Shown here: one piece after another, positions 25,806 through 34,373 of the stretch
Layout of the letters: the number at the start of each line of letters is the position of its first letter
Numbering within the stretch: the first letter of the stretch is position 1
NCBI RefSeq assembly: GCF_003352045.1
Contig: NZ_CP025815.1
Coordinates: 3,286,001-3,350,000 of the forward strand
Direction of reading: 5' to 3'
Origin: Sulfitobacter sp. JL08
GTDB taxonomy: Bacteria > Pseudomonadota > Alphaproteobacteria > Rhodobacterales > Rhodobacteraceae
DNA length: 64,000 bases
Program-made: the position numbers and the translations under genes
The notes under the pieces: generated by a model
The model's input: the letters and a program-made list of their open reading frames with translations, nothing else
Told to the model about the DNA's origin: nothing
The model's database searches: none

Positions 25806-27023
25806 ATGAAACAGACAAGACCGCTAGACGGTATCCGTGTTCTGGACCTGACCCACGTTCTTGCTGGTCCGTTTGCGACTGGGCAACTGGCGATGATGGG
25901 GGCAGATGTTATACGCGTGGAACGCCCGGCAGGTGACGATTTTGTACGGGCTCACGGTGGAACCGATGCGATGAAAGCCGCTGGTTTGGGTGCGTCTTTC
26001 CTAAGCCAGAACGCTGGTAAACGTTCTGTCGTGATTGACCTGAAATCAAAAAAAGGGCGTCAGGTATTCTTTGATCTACTTGTCACAGCGGACGTCATCA
26101 CTGAAAATTTCCGCCCCGGAGTGGTCGACCGTTTGGGTATAGGGTTTGAACCTTGCACGGCGTTGAAGCCGGATATTATCTACGCCAGCCTGTCCGGCTT
26201 CGGCCCAAGCGGACCACTGGCAAACAGGCCTGCCTATGACCATATCCTTCAAGGAATCAGCGGGTTAATGGCGATGACAGGCACGGATCAAAGCGGCCCG
26301 ATGCGTGTCGGCTTGCCAATTGTAGATTATGTCGCCGGTCAAACACTGATTACAGCGATTCTGGCTGCATTTTTACAAAGGGCGAAGACGCCGGAAACAG
26401 CCCAGCATCTTCAAATTTCCATGCTGGATGCAATCACGACAATGATGGGTGCTTACGCGCTTCACCATCAAGCGACAGGCCAGTTGCGCGGGCTGGACGG
26501 CAACCGTGCGTTTTCGGATTCACCATTTTCAGGACGGTTTGAAACGTCCAACGGACAACTGGTCATTACCGCAAACAACCCCGCGCAAGCACTGCGTTTA
26601 TGCAAGGCCATAGATCAGGAAGGGTTGGCAGATGTTTCAGACCCCGCTGATGTGCAACGAGTGCTGCGCGATACCTTGTTGCGGCGCAGCGCCGATCACT
26701 GGGAGGATGTTTTGTCAGCCGCCCACGTGCCAGCAGCACGGATCAGGACTCTGGCGGAAATCATGGACCATCCGCAAATGCAAAACTCGCGCGCGTGGGG
26801 CGATTTGGCGGTGGCCGAACTGGGGCGCACTTTCAAAGTGCCAAGCCTTGCGTTTACAGCCCCGTGGCAAGTCGAAACACTTGAACCGGCACCAGTGCAA
26901 GGCCGCGATACCGTTTCAATTCTTTGCGAACTGGGGTATTCTCCGGATCAAATTGCGACTTTGCATCATGACGCTGTAATTTCCGTGCAAACAACGGTTC
27001 CACCCAAAGGAGCGGCTCGATGA
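25806..27023 (+). CDS. CaiB/BaiF family III CoA-transferase between fumarase subunit genes
   Basis: This 405-residue protein has the family signature: GIRVLDLTHVLAGPFATGQL, GADVIRVERP, ASLSGFGPSGP and a catalytic aspartate at position 174 in PIVDYVAGQ. By reading, its base composition is less GC-rich than its neighbours. It begins 20 bp after the alpha subunit gene, and its stop overlaps the beta subunit start (ATGA, with AAAGGAG before it). The operon link is therefore firm. I infer that it activates the dicarboxylate handled by the operon, or its hydrated product, with CoA from succinyl-CoA or acetyl-CoA; mesaconate or citramalate are candidates. Confidence 0.87.
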   Translation: MKQTRPLDGIRVLDLTHVLAGPFATGQLAMMGADVIRVERPAGDDFVRAHGGTDAMKAAGLGASFLSQNAGKRSVVIDLKSKKGRQVFFDLLVTADVITENFRPGVVDRLGIGFEPCTALKPDIIYASLSGFGPSGPLANRPAYDHILQGISGLMAMTGTDQSGPMRVGLPIVDYVAGQTLITAILAAFLQRAKTPETAQHLQISMLDAITTMMGAYALHHQATGQLRGLDGNRAFSDSPFSGRFETSNGQLVITANNPAQALRLCKAIDQEGLADVSDPADVQRVLRDTLLRRSADHWEDVLSAAHVPAARIRTLAEIMDHPQMQNSRAWGDLAVAELGRTFKVPSLAFTAPWQVETLEPAPVQGRDTVSILCELGYSPDQIATLHHDAVISVQTTVPPKGAAR

Positions 27024-27688
27024 AACCCCGTGAAATACGGCTGTCCACCACCCCCACACCCGAAGCCATTGCAGACCTGCGCCTTGGCGACATCGTCTAT
27101 CTGGACGGGTTGATGTATACTGCGCGTGAAGGCGTTTACATGCGCGCGCTTGAAGATCAGGCCAATATCCCGATGGAACTGCCCTCACAAAGCGCTGCGA
27201 ATTTCCACTGTTCGCCGGCTGCTCGGATCAATCCGGACGGGTCTTTTGAAATGGGCGCGGTGACCGCCACTGCGTCGTTCCGGTTTGCCAAATGGTTGCC
27301 GGAATGGATGGCCAAGACGGGCGCGAAACTGATCATCGGCAAAGGTGGAATGACATCAAAGGACTACAAGGAATACTTTGTCCCCAATGGGGCAATTTAT
27401 CTGTCTACTGTCGGCTACGGCACCGGCGCGTTGCTGGGGCGTGGTGTTGAAAATGTCGAAGCGGTCCACTGGAACGAAGAACTGGGGCTGGCCCAGGCGA
27501 TGTGGGTGATAAAATGCAACAAGATGGGCCCTTTTATCGTTGCATCAGACCTGAACGGTGATTGCCTGTTTGAACGCGAAAACGCCAAGATCGCACAGAA
27601 CCTTGAACGGGTTTACGAGGGTACCAAACCGGCTGTTTTGAAACGCTATGGCGAAACCGACGACAGGTCAGACGAGGTCATCGGCTAA
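27020..27688 (+). CDS. Class I fumarate hydratase-type beta subunit
   Basis: This 222-residue protein corresponds to the C-terminal domain of class I fumarases (TtdB/FumB type). The landmarks are LSTTPTPEAIADLRLGDIVYLDG at the start, HCSPAARI and the conserved GKGGM loop near residue 110, then YLSTVGYGTGALLG. It should pair with the alpha subunit encoded upstream across the CoA-transferase gene. Its last four bases overlap the end of the convergent GST gene, and no terminator was seen there. Confidence 0.83.
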   Translation: MKPREIRLSTTPTPEAIADLRLGDIVYLDGLMYTAREGVYMRALEDQANIPMELPSQSAANFHCSPAARINPDGSFEMGAVTATASFRFAKWLPEWMAKTGAKLIIGKGGMTSKDYKEYFVPNGAIYLSTVGYGTGALLGRGVENVEAVHWNEELGLAQAMWVIKCNKMGPFIVASDLNGDCLFERENAKIAQNLERVYEGTKPAVLKRYGETDDRSDEVIG

Positions 27689-28302
27689 AGCCCGTGTTGT
27701 GCCAGTGCAGCCTGCACAGCGGGGCGGGCCCGCATTGCTTTGTTATGCGCGTTAAGTCTGGGGTAATCTGCCAGTTCAACCTGTGATGCCGCCATCCATC
27801 TGTGCACCAGAAACAGATAGGGGTCGCACATGGAATACCGCTCTCCCAGCGCCCATGGTCCCTTTATCAGGTGATCTTCGACAAACTGCGCGCCTTCTGC
27901 GATGTTGGGTGCAACCTTGGCCTGCATCGCCGCGATCGCAACCGGATCATCGGCCCAGCGCGCAGCGCGGGCCTTGTGTGCAAAGGCCACGTGCAAGGTG
28001 GAAGAAATGTAGCTGTTCAACGCCTGCGCCTGCGCAAATGCAAACGTATCGGTCGGGGCCAGTGCGTGTTCCGGATGCGCTTGCGTGAGATACGCCAGAA
28101 TGGCAGTGTTTTCCGTCAGCACCCCTTGGGGTGTTTGCAACGCAGGCACCCGCCCTTTTGGATTGATCGCCAGATAATCCGGCGTCAGATGCGCCTTGTC
28201 CGGTATAGATACGACAACCGTGTCATAGGGCGCACCGATTTCTTCAAGCAGGATATGGGCTGCAAGGGCGGAACTACCTTTCGAAAGATACAAGGTATAC
28301 AT
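27685..28302 (-). CDS. Glutathione S-transferase family protein
   Basis: This 205-residue protein has an N-terminal thioredoxin-like domain (MYTLYLSKGSSALAAHILLEEIGAPYDTVVV, then NPKGRVPALQTPQGVLTENTAILAYL) and a C-terminal helical domain with ALGERYSMCDPYLF. The cis-proline segment RVPAL and the ENTAI glutathione site are present. GSTs near catabolic genes may isomerise, dehalogenate or protect, and nothing decides here. ATG 28302 has AGGAAG upstream. It is the last gene of the minus-strand LysR-TauE-enolase superfamily-GST run. Confidence 0.88.
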   Translation of the reverse strand: MYTLYLSKGSSALAAHILLEEIGAPYDTVVVSIPDKAHLTPDYLAINPKGRVPALQTPQGVLTENTAILAYLTQAHPEHALAPTDTFAFAQAQALNSYISSTLHVAFAHKARAARWADDPVAIAAMQAKVAPNIAEGAQFVEDHLIKGPWALGERYSMCDPYLFLVHRWMAASQVELADYPRLNAHNKAMRARPAVQAALAQHGL

Positions 28303-28329
28303 AAGTTTGCTTCCTTTCGGATTGCACGT

Positions 28330-29466
28330 TCAGGACACGCGCGTTTTTTCCAGCGACAATGTTTGATATGGCCCAAGGGCTTGCGGCAGGGTTTCGATAC
28401 CCAGTCCGGCGGCAGTGCCCAGCGTCCAGTCACCACCTGACATAGCTTCGCCTTCAAAAGCGTCACGCAGCGGGTTCGGGTTTACATCCACTTCCAGCAC
28501 CCCCGGCCCACCCGCAGCCGCCAACACATGCGCCGAAGCCCGCAGCCCGATACCGCCCCCCAGAAAATGCGGGCAATAGAACCGCCCGGCCTGCAATGCG
28601 GTGCGCGCAACGCGCAAACATCCGGTGACGCCACCCCATTTCGCCACATCCGGTTGCAGATAGGCGAAATGGCCCGCCTCGATTGCCTGCGTAAACGCAA
28701 CATCACCAGCAATGTTTTCCCCAACGGCAATCGGTGTTTTTATGTTGTCGGCAAGGGCCACCCAATTTGAACGCGGGCTGTCTGCCGGAATGGGTTCTTC
28801 GATCCATCCAAGCCCAAATGCGTCGGCCTGCTGCATGAAGGCCACGGCGCGGGGCACATCCCAGGCCTGATTGGCATCAGCAAACAGCCGTTCGCCGCTG
28901 CCCAGATCATCCGACACCGCGCCCAGCGTTTCCAGATCGGTGACATCATTGAACCCGACCTTGATCTTGAAGGCACCAAATCCGTCGGCGCGGGCACAGG
29001 CAACCTGCGCGGCTGCCTTGGACGATGCAATGCCGCTGGCATAACACGGCACAGCCTCTGCCGCGGACGGGTTCAGATAACGCGCCAACGACAGACCAGC
29101 GCGCCGCGCCGCCATGTCATGCAGGGCCGTATCCAGCCCGGCAAGCACCTGCTGGAACGGTCCCCACTCTCCGGCTTGCAGCGCCCGAATACGGGTTTGA
29201 TGTGTCAGTGTTTCCCAAGTGATTTCAGGGGTATCCGCACGGCTTTCAAACACGAGATCGGCAATATCCAGCATCAACAGGCGCGCCCGGTGCTCGGCCC
29301 CGGCAGCGGGCCAGTTGGCGAAAATTTCGCCCCAGCCAAAGGCTCCGTCCTCAGCGGTCAGTTGAACGAAAACCGCGGGCCGGTCGCGCATGATGCCAAA
29401 AGACGTGGCAACAGGTATTTCGATTGGGACGCGAAACACGGACACGGCAATACGTTCAATCTTCAC
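28330..29466 (-). CDS. Enolase-superfamily enzyme (mandelate racemase/muconate lactonizing type), copy 1
   Basis: This 378-residue protein has the capping domain first (MKIERIAVSVFRVPIEIP) and then the barrel. FKIKVGF holds the two catalytic lysines of the KxK motif, which places it in the muconate lactonizing enzyme / dipeptide epimerase side of the superfamily. Metal ligands follow in LFADANQAW, WIEEP and VGENIAGD. The reaction is abstraction of a proton next to a carboxylate; the substrate is unknown. GTG 29466 is the start, with AGGAAACAG before it. The gene lies between TauE and GST genes on the minus strand. Confidence 0.83.
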   Translation of the reverse strand: MKIERIAVSVFRVPIEIPVATSFGIMRDRPAVFVQLTAEDGAFGWGEIFANWPAAGAEHRARLLMLDIADLVFESRADTPEITWETLTHQTRIRALQAGEWGPFQQVLAGLDTALHDMAARRAGLSLARYLNPSAAEAVPCYASGIASSKAAAQVACARADGFGAFKIKVGFNDVTDLETLGAVSDDLGSGERLFADANQAWDVPRAVAFMQQADAFGLGWIEEPIPADSPRSNWVALADNIKTPIAVGENIAGDVAFTQAIEAGHFAYLQPDVAKWGGVTGCLRVARTALQAGRFYCPHFLGGGIGLRASAHVLAAAGGPGVLEVDVNPNPLRDAFEGEAMSGGDWTLGTAAGLGIETLPQALGPYQTLSLEKTRVS

Positions 29467-29513
29467 CCCTGTTTCCTTTCAAGTCAGCAATTGGATCATC
29501 GCATCACCACGCG

Positions 29514-30257
29514 TCAAAACAGTTCACGCACCAGCAGGATTGTACCGGACACAAAGGTCAGCCCGATCAGCATTCTGCGAAACTGATCGTCAGACAGGCG
29601 TTTGAAAATCGCAATACCCAGTTGTGCAGCGATCATTGCCGCCGGCAGCGCGACCGCAAGATAGAACAGCGTTTGCTTTGTGTAAGCCCCCTGCAATGCA
29701 AGCATAAGTGCAGTCAGCGACAGAACCACCACGTTGAACGGCTGCAACACAGCGCGTGTTTCCGATTTTGGCCAGGGCCGTATGGAACACCACATTGTTG
29801 GCAACGCCCCCGAAAGCGAGGCCGTGCCCCCCAGCACCCCGCCGGCAAAGCCGATCAGGCCGTCAATAACCGGCGTGCGCCGTTCGATCCGTGGCAGTGT
29901 GCTGCGCAGGCTGAAGAACCCCCCATAAATCAGCAGGAATACGGCGATGATGATTTTAAGCGAGTGTGGTTCAATATAAGCCAGCGCCGCGACGCCAAGT
30001 GGGATGCCGAACAGCGCCGGCACCAAGAAACGCAAAAGGCGACGCGGATTGTCGAAAATTGCGTGGCGCACGATCCAGACGCCTTGAAACCCGCTGACAA
30101 CAGACAGCACAACCACAATTGCAACGGCCTGTACCGGCGGCATGATGTTCAGGAAAAACCCCAAGGCAAAAAGCGCTGTACCAAAACCGGCCAACCCGTT
30201 TATAAGCCCGCCCGCACTGGCACCGAGGATCAGCAGAACAAGTATTTCAACGGTCAT
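29514..30257 (-). CDS. TauE/SafE family membrane exporter, copy 1
   Basis: This 247-residue polytopic protein has two half-repeats, each with the family's glycine-rich first helix (LGASAGGLINGLAGFGTALFALGFFL and IGFAGGVLGGTASLSGALPTMW). About eight hydrophobic helices can be drawn. Members export sulfite, sulfoacetate or other organic anions. Its ATG overlaps the LysR stop (ATGA), so it is co-expressed with that regulator. Confidence 0.83.
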   Translation of the reverse strand: MTVEILVLLILGASAGGLINGLAGFGTALFALGFFLNIMPPVQAVAIVVVLSVVSGFQGVWIVRHAIFDNPRRLLRFLVPALFGIPLGVAALAYIEPHSLKIIIAVFLLIYGGFFSLRSTLPRIERRTPVIDGLIGFAGGVLGGTASLSGALPTMWCSIRPWPKSETRAVLQPFNVVVLSLTALMLALQGAYTKQTLFYLAVALPAAMIAAQLGIAIFKRLSDDQFRRMLIGLTFVSGTILLVRELF

Positions 30258-31168
30258 TCTGCGTTTTCCGGTCGGGGTGGAAGCGGCCTGAACTCGCCGA
30301 TTTCGATCGCGTGCAGGAAAGCTTTGTGAAGTTCGTCAATGACGCGCTGGCGCAAACTGTCTTTCTTGTATGCCAGCCCGATCTGGCGCACCGGTGCATC
30401 ATCACCAAGGGAAAGGCGCTTGATCGGCAGGGCATTGACGGGTTGAACCGAATGCACGGGGACGATGGAAACACCAAGATTCGCATAGACCATGCTGGAA
30501 ATCGCCTCGAGGCTGTCCAGTTCCATCGTTTCCTGCACGATCAGCCTTTTGGACTGGATCCAAGCTTCGATCAGGGTCCCGACCACGGCTTCGCGATTGA
30601 ACCGAATAAACGAATGCTTTTGCAACAGCTCGAACGGATCATCGCTTTTTGTTTCAAGCGACGCCAACAGCTGCATGGGTTCATCAGCAATATGCAAGAA
30701 TTCCAATCCAACCGGCAATGCTGCGGGGCGCGAAACGACACCCGCATCAATAGCGCCCCGTTCGATCTGCGTCAGCAATGCGGATGTCAGACCTGGCTGG
30801 ATGCGCACCCGCAACTCAGGAAAGGGTTGTTTCAAAATGGCCATCGCCAAGGGCGCAAGGCCGGTCAGCATCGTGGGCAACGCGCCAAGAACAACTTCGC
30901 CCCGCACCCCCTGATCCCCCAGCGCGGCAGCGACAAGATTGTCATAATCGTGAACGATCTGGCGCGCCTTGGCGACAATGGCGCGGCCCGACTGCGTCAG
31001 TTCGGGGGTGCGTTTGGAACGATCGAACAATGCCACATTCAACTCGATTTCCAGTGCACGCATTTGCTGGCTGACAGCCGCGTGCGTCACCAGAACAGAG
31101 TCAGCGGCGGCACTGAACGTTTTGTGTTCGGCTACGGCGATCAGCGTCCGCAGCATTCTGATCGACAT
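30254..31168 (-). CDS. LysR family transcriptional regulator
   Basis: This 304-residue regulator has an N-terminal winged helix (MLRTLIAVAEHKTFSAAADSVLVTHAAVSQQMRALE) and a C-terminal periplasmic-binding-like effector domain starting near EVVLGALPTMLTG. ATG 31168 has AAGGGG upstream. It is divergent from the tctCBA transporter and co-transcribed with TauE, enolase-superfamily and GST genes. It is the best candidate to bind the motif at 31212, within the shared divergent promoter, and possibly the matching copy at 21554. Confidence 0.9.
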   Translation of the reverse strand: MSIRMLRTLIAVAEHKTFSAAADSVLVTHAAVSQQMRALEIELNVALFDRSKRTPELTQSGRAIVAKARQIVHDYDNLVAAALGDQGVRGEVVLGALPTMLTGLAPLAMAILKQPFPELRVRIQPGLTSALLTQIERGAIDAGVVSRPAALPVGLEFLHIADEPMQLLASLETKSDDPFELLQKHSFIRFNREAVVGTLIEAWIQSKRLIVQETMELDSLEAISSMVYANLGVSIVPVHSVQPVNALPIKRLSLGDDAPVRQIGLAYKKDSLRQRVIDELHKAFLHAIEIGEFRPLPPRPENAE

Positions 31169-31211
31169 TCCCCGCCCCTTCACGCTCTGAAATGTAAGCA
31201 AAAGTATCGAA

Positions 31212-31250
31212 ATTTGTAAGACTTTATTGCTTATTAAAAGCTTGTCTTAA
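31212..31250 (+). promoter_or_regulatory. Putative shared operator, copy 2 (tct operon)
   Basis: AATTTGTAAGACTTTATT (31212-31229) matches the element at 21554-21571 in 16 of 18 positions and ends 91 bp before tctC. TAAGAC (31218-31223) and GTCTTA (31245-31250) form a wider inverted repeat of a kind bound by LysR proteins. The octamer TTGCTTAT (31228-31235) recurs at 21614-21621 in the other promoter. The surrounding DNA is AT-rich, as expected for a promoter. Confidence 0.5.
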
Positions 31251-31320
31251 CAATATAAAAAGTCAAGGGTTCACATCAGTTGCCAATAAGGTGAAGCTGT
31301 AAAAAAACAGGGAGGAAAAA

Positions 31321-32298
31321 ATGAAAAGTACATTTCTAGGCGCAATCGGTGCCCTGGGTCTTGGGCTGGCCGCGACGACAGCGCTGGCAGAATACCCCGA
31401 ACGCCCGATCAATATGGTCATTCCCTACGGTGCAGGGGGCGCAACAGATATCTCGGCCCGCACAATCGCGGAACCGCTGGGCAATGTCGTTGGCAAACCG
31501 CTGATCATGGCCAATGTCACCGGCGCAGGCGGCGCAACCGGATCGGTTGCGGTACAGAACGCAAAAGGCGACGGTTACACAATGCTGTTCGCGCGCGTCG
31601 GATCCCATTCCGTCAATCCGGCGATGAAGGCAACCCTGCCTTATACGCTGGATGATTTCCGCTTTGTTACCGTTTACGAAATCAACCCGGTCGCGTGCGC
31701 TGTCACGCCGGCTTCGGGCATCAATTCGATGGATGACCTGATCGCAAAAGTGAACGAAGGCGGCGTCAGCTACAGTTCGTCCGGCGTTGGCTCTCTGTTG
31801 CATCTTGCCGCCGTTATGGTGCTGAAGGAATTCGGCGTTGCCGATCCGCTTAATCAGGCCACACATATTCCGCAAAAGGGCGGCGGCGCGGCGGCTACCG
31901 CTGTGCTGAACGGCACAGCCACGTTCCTGTGCACAAACTCTTCGGCGGTGGCCAGCTTTATCGCCAACGGTCAGTTGAAACCCATTCTGGTGACAACGCC
32001 GGAACCCGTTGTCGGCTTTGATGCACCAACCGCGGCCGATCTGGGCAAACCCAGCCTGCATCAACTGGTTGGATGGACCGGCATCGCCGGCCCTGACGAT
32101 CTGCCCGACGACGTCGCCGAAAAATGGGGCGCATGGATGGCCGAAGCCACACAAGACGCCGATTTTCTTGAAAAGATGACGGCGCGCGGCTCCGTGATCG
32201 ATTTCATGGATCCGGTCGAAGCAAATGATTTCATCCAGACGCAGTATGAAACCTTCCGCGCCCTGGTTGACGAACTGGGCATGCGGATCGAAGGTTGA
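31321..32298 (+). CDS. tctC: Tripartite tricarboxylate transporter substrate-binding protein
   Basis: This 325-residue periplasmic protein is of the TctC/Bug family. The signal peptide is residues 1-23 (ending ALA), followed by EYPERPINMVIPYGAGGATDISARTIAEPL, the family's classic opening. A run of small residues, VTGAGGATGSVAVQNAKGDGYTM, frames the carboxylate-binding loop. A GGAGG site precedes the ATG. It is followed by a hairpin terminator and then by tctB and tctA, so the binding protein can be made in excess. The ligand is a carboxylate of unknown identity. Confidence 0.92.
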   Translation: MKSTFLGAIGALGLGLAATTALAEYPERPINMVIPYGAGGATDISARTIAEPLGNVVGKPLIMANVTGAGGATGSVAVQNAKGDGYTMLFARVGSHSVNPAMKATLPYTLDDFRFVTVYEINPVACAVTPASGINSMDDLIAKVNEGGVSYSSSGVGSLLHLAAVMVLKEFGVADPLNQATHIPQKGGGAAATAVLNGTATFLCTNSSAVASFIANGQLKPILVTTPEPVVGFDAPTAADLGKPSLHQLVGWTGIAGPDDLPDDVAEKWGAWMAEATQDADFLEKMTARGSVIDFMDPVEANDFIQTQYETFRALVDELGMRIEG

Positions 32299-32331
32299 TC
32301 ATCGGTCAGACTGAAATGGCAAAGTGAAATT

Positions 32332-32360
32332 CGCCAGACCTGACCGGGTCTGGCGTTTTT
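32332..32360 (+). terminator. Intrinsic terminator between tctC and tctB
   Basis: CGCCAGACC and GGTCTGGCG form a perfect 9-bp GC-rich stem around a 6-base loop, followed directly by TTTTT. It lies 33 bp after the tctC stop and about 20 bp before tctB. Partial read-through would lower the membrane subunits relative to the binding protein. Confidence 0.8.
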
Positions 32361-32378
32361 CATCGGGGTGGAACGAAG

Positions 32379-32870
32379 ATGAGCAACAAGACAATTCAGC
32401 TGCACCTGGGCATCGGGGCATGTATCGCCTGTGTTTTCCTGCTGGCCGTCGCAATTCCCACATGGGTATCGTCGCCCAGCAATGTCCGTTTTCTGATCAT
32501 GTCGCCGATATTCTGGCCTGCCACGCTGGCCATTCTGACCGGAATAGTGGGGCTGGGCTTGTTGCTGGACTGGCGTCGCGCCGCGCCCGAAGCGGATGAA
32601 CCTGAAAACCTTGCGGACAGCACGAAGGCCGCAAGATTGCGCCTGTTGGGAATGGCTGCGATCATGCTGGTCACCATGTATGCGCTGCCGCGCGCGGGTA
32701 TGGTCTGGACCTGTATGCTGGTGTTTGTCGCCAGTGCCTTTCTGGTCAAGACACGGCATCCCGTTGCAGCCATTGTATGTGCTGTTGCCGTACCGCTGGT
32801 TCTTTATGCATTTTTTGCCCACGTGGCCGGGGTCGCGATCCCCCAAGGCAACTTTGTGAGACTGCCATGA
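32379..32870 (+). CDS. tctB: Tripartite tricarboxylate transporter small membrane subunit
   Basis: This 163-residue protein has four hydrophobic helices, the usual TctB layout. They include LHLGIGACIACVFLLAVAI at the start and a helix pair around LLGMAAIMLVTMYALPRAGMVWTCMLVFVASAFLV. Sequence conservation in TctB is low, so the call rests on helix pattern and position between tctC and tctA. Its stop overlaps the tctA start (ATGA). Confidence 0.85.
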   Translation: MSNKTIQLHLGIGACIACVFLLAVAIPTWVSSPSNVRFLIMSPIFWPATLAILTGIVGLGLLLDWRRAAPEADEPENLADSTKAARLRLLGMAAIMLVTMYALPRAGMVWTCMLVFVASAFLVKTRHPVAAIVCAVAVPLVLYAFFAHVAGVAIPQGNFVRLP

Positions 32871-34360
32871 GCTTTGCAGACAGCATCCTTGCCGGCCTTT
32901 CGCTGGTCGGAAATTTCGAATCGTTCTTTGCCCTGTTCTGCGGGATCGTGATCGGTGTGATCGGCGGTGCCATACCCGGCATGTCGGCCACGATGGCCGT
33001 GGCGCTTACCCTGCCCTTCACATTCGCCTTGCAGCCGATCACCGGCATCCTGCTGCTTTTGGGCGTCTACAAGGGTGGAATTTTCGGTGGATCGATACCG
33101 GCGATCCTGATCAAGACACCCGGAACGCCCGCCTCGTCGGCAACCATTCTTGATGGCTACCCGATGGCCGAAAAGGGCGAGGCCGGGCGGGCGCTGGGGA
33201 TGGCGCTTTGGGCGTCTTGCACTGCGGATGTCATTTCAAACCTTGCGCTGATCCTGTTTGCCGGATGGCTTGCGTCTTTTGCCCTCAGTTTCGGACCGCC
33301 CGAGTTCTTCGCGCTGATCCTCTTTTCCCTGACGATCATTGCCGGTGTATCGGGCGATAGCCTGTTGCGGGGTGCCTTGTCGGCTCTGTTGGGCCTGTTG
33401 CTGGCCACCATCGGCCTTGACCTGATTTATGGCACGAACCGGTTTACCTTTGGCAATCCGAACATGATGGGTGGATTGAACTTTATTGCGGTTCTGATCG
33501 GGTTGTTCGCCATTCCGGAAATCATCGCGATGGCCTGGAATCCGACAGCCCATGTCGGCAAGGCGCGCAGTCTGGGAAAGAACTGGGTCAGTTTTGCCGA
33601 CTACAGGCGCTGCTTCAAATCCATCGTGCGTGGCAGCATGATCGGTGTGTTTCTTGGCTCTATTCCGGGTATCGGCGCGGCACCTTCCGCGTTTCTCAGT
33701 TATTCCGAGGCGCGCCGGAAATCACCTCACAAGGAAAACTTTGGCAAGGGCGAAATCGAAGGCGTTGCCGCATCCGAAGCCGGCAATAACGGTGTCGCGG
33801 GGGCCACGCTAATTCCGCTGCTTGCTCTGGGTGTGCCGGGGGATGTGATCACGGCAATCATCATCGGCGCATTCATGATCCACGGGCTACAACCCGGCCC
33901 GATGATGTTCATTCTGAACGTCGACATCATCTACGGCCTGTTCATCGGGTTGATTGTCAGCTCCGTCTTCCTGTTCTTTGTCGGAACCGTTGCCATCCGC
34001 GGCTTCAAATACGTGGCAGACGTGCCCAAGCGCATCCTGATCCCCTCCGTTCTGGTGCTGTGCATCTATGGGGTCTTCGCCGTGAACAACAACCTGTTTG
34101 ACGTGGGCGTTATGTTTGCGATGGGCTGGGTCGGGTTCGCGATGATGCGCTACCGCGTACCTGCCGCCCCTTTCCTGATTGCGTTTATTCTGGGCCCGCT
34201 TCTGGAGGATAATTTCCGCCAGTCCATGTTGATGTCGGGCAGCAACCCGTCAATCCTGTTTCGCGGGCCGATTACGTGGTTCTTCTGGTTGCTGACGATT
34301 GTAACCGTGATCGCGATTTCCCGCACAACGTTGAAGAACCGGGCGGCGCTGCGATCCTGA
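32867..34360 (+). CDS. tctA: Tripartite tricarboxylate transporter large membrane subunit
   Basis: This 497-residue polytopic protein carries the TctA hallmarks. GGAIPGMSATMAVALTLPFTF is in the first part, and GGIFGGSIPAILIKTPGTPASSATILDGYPMA follows, with a repeat of the motif at GSIPGIGAAPSAFLSY and GVAASEAGNNGVAGATLIPLLALGVPGD. About twelve hydrophobic helices are seen. It forms the secondary, ion-driven channel fed by TctC. ATG 32867 overlaps the tctB stop. Confidence 0.94.
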   Translation: MSFADSILAGLSLVGNFESFFALFCGIVIGVIGGAIPGMSATMAVALTLPFTFALQPITGILLLLGVYKGGIFGGSIPAILIKTPGTPASSATILDGYPMAEKGEAGRALGMALWASCTADVISNLALILFAGWLASFALSFGPPEFFALILFSLTIIAGVSGDSLLRGALSALLGLLLATIGLDLIYGTNRFTFGNPNMMGGLNFIAVLIGLFAIPEIIAMAWNPTAHVGKARSLGKNWVSFADYRRCFKSIVRGSMIGVFLGSIPGIGAAPSAFLSYSEARRKSPHKENFGKGEIEGVAASEAGNNGVAGATLIPLLALGVPGDVITAIIIGAFMIHGLQPGPMMFILNVDIIYGLFIGLIVSSVFLFFVGTVAIRGFKYVADVPKRILIPSVLVLCIYGVFAVNNNLFDVGVMFAMGWVGFAMMRYRVPAAPFLIAFILGPLLEDNFRQSMLMSGSNPSILFRGPITWFFWLLTIVTVIAISRTTLKNRAALRS

Positions 34361-34373
34361 AAAGCCGGGTGTC

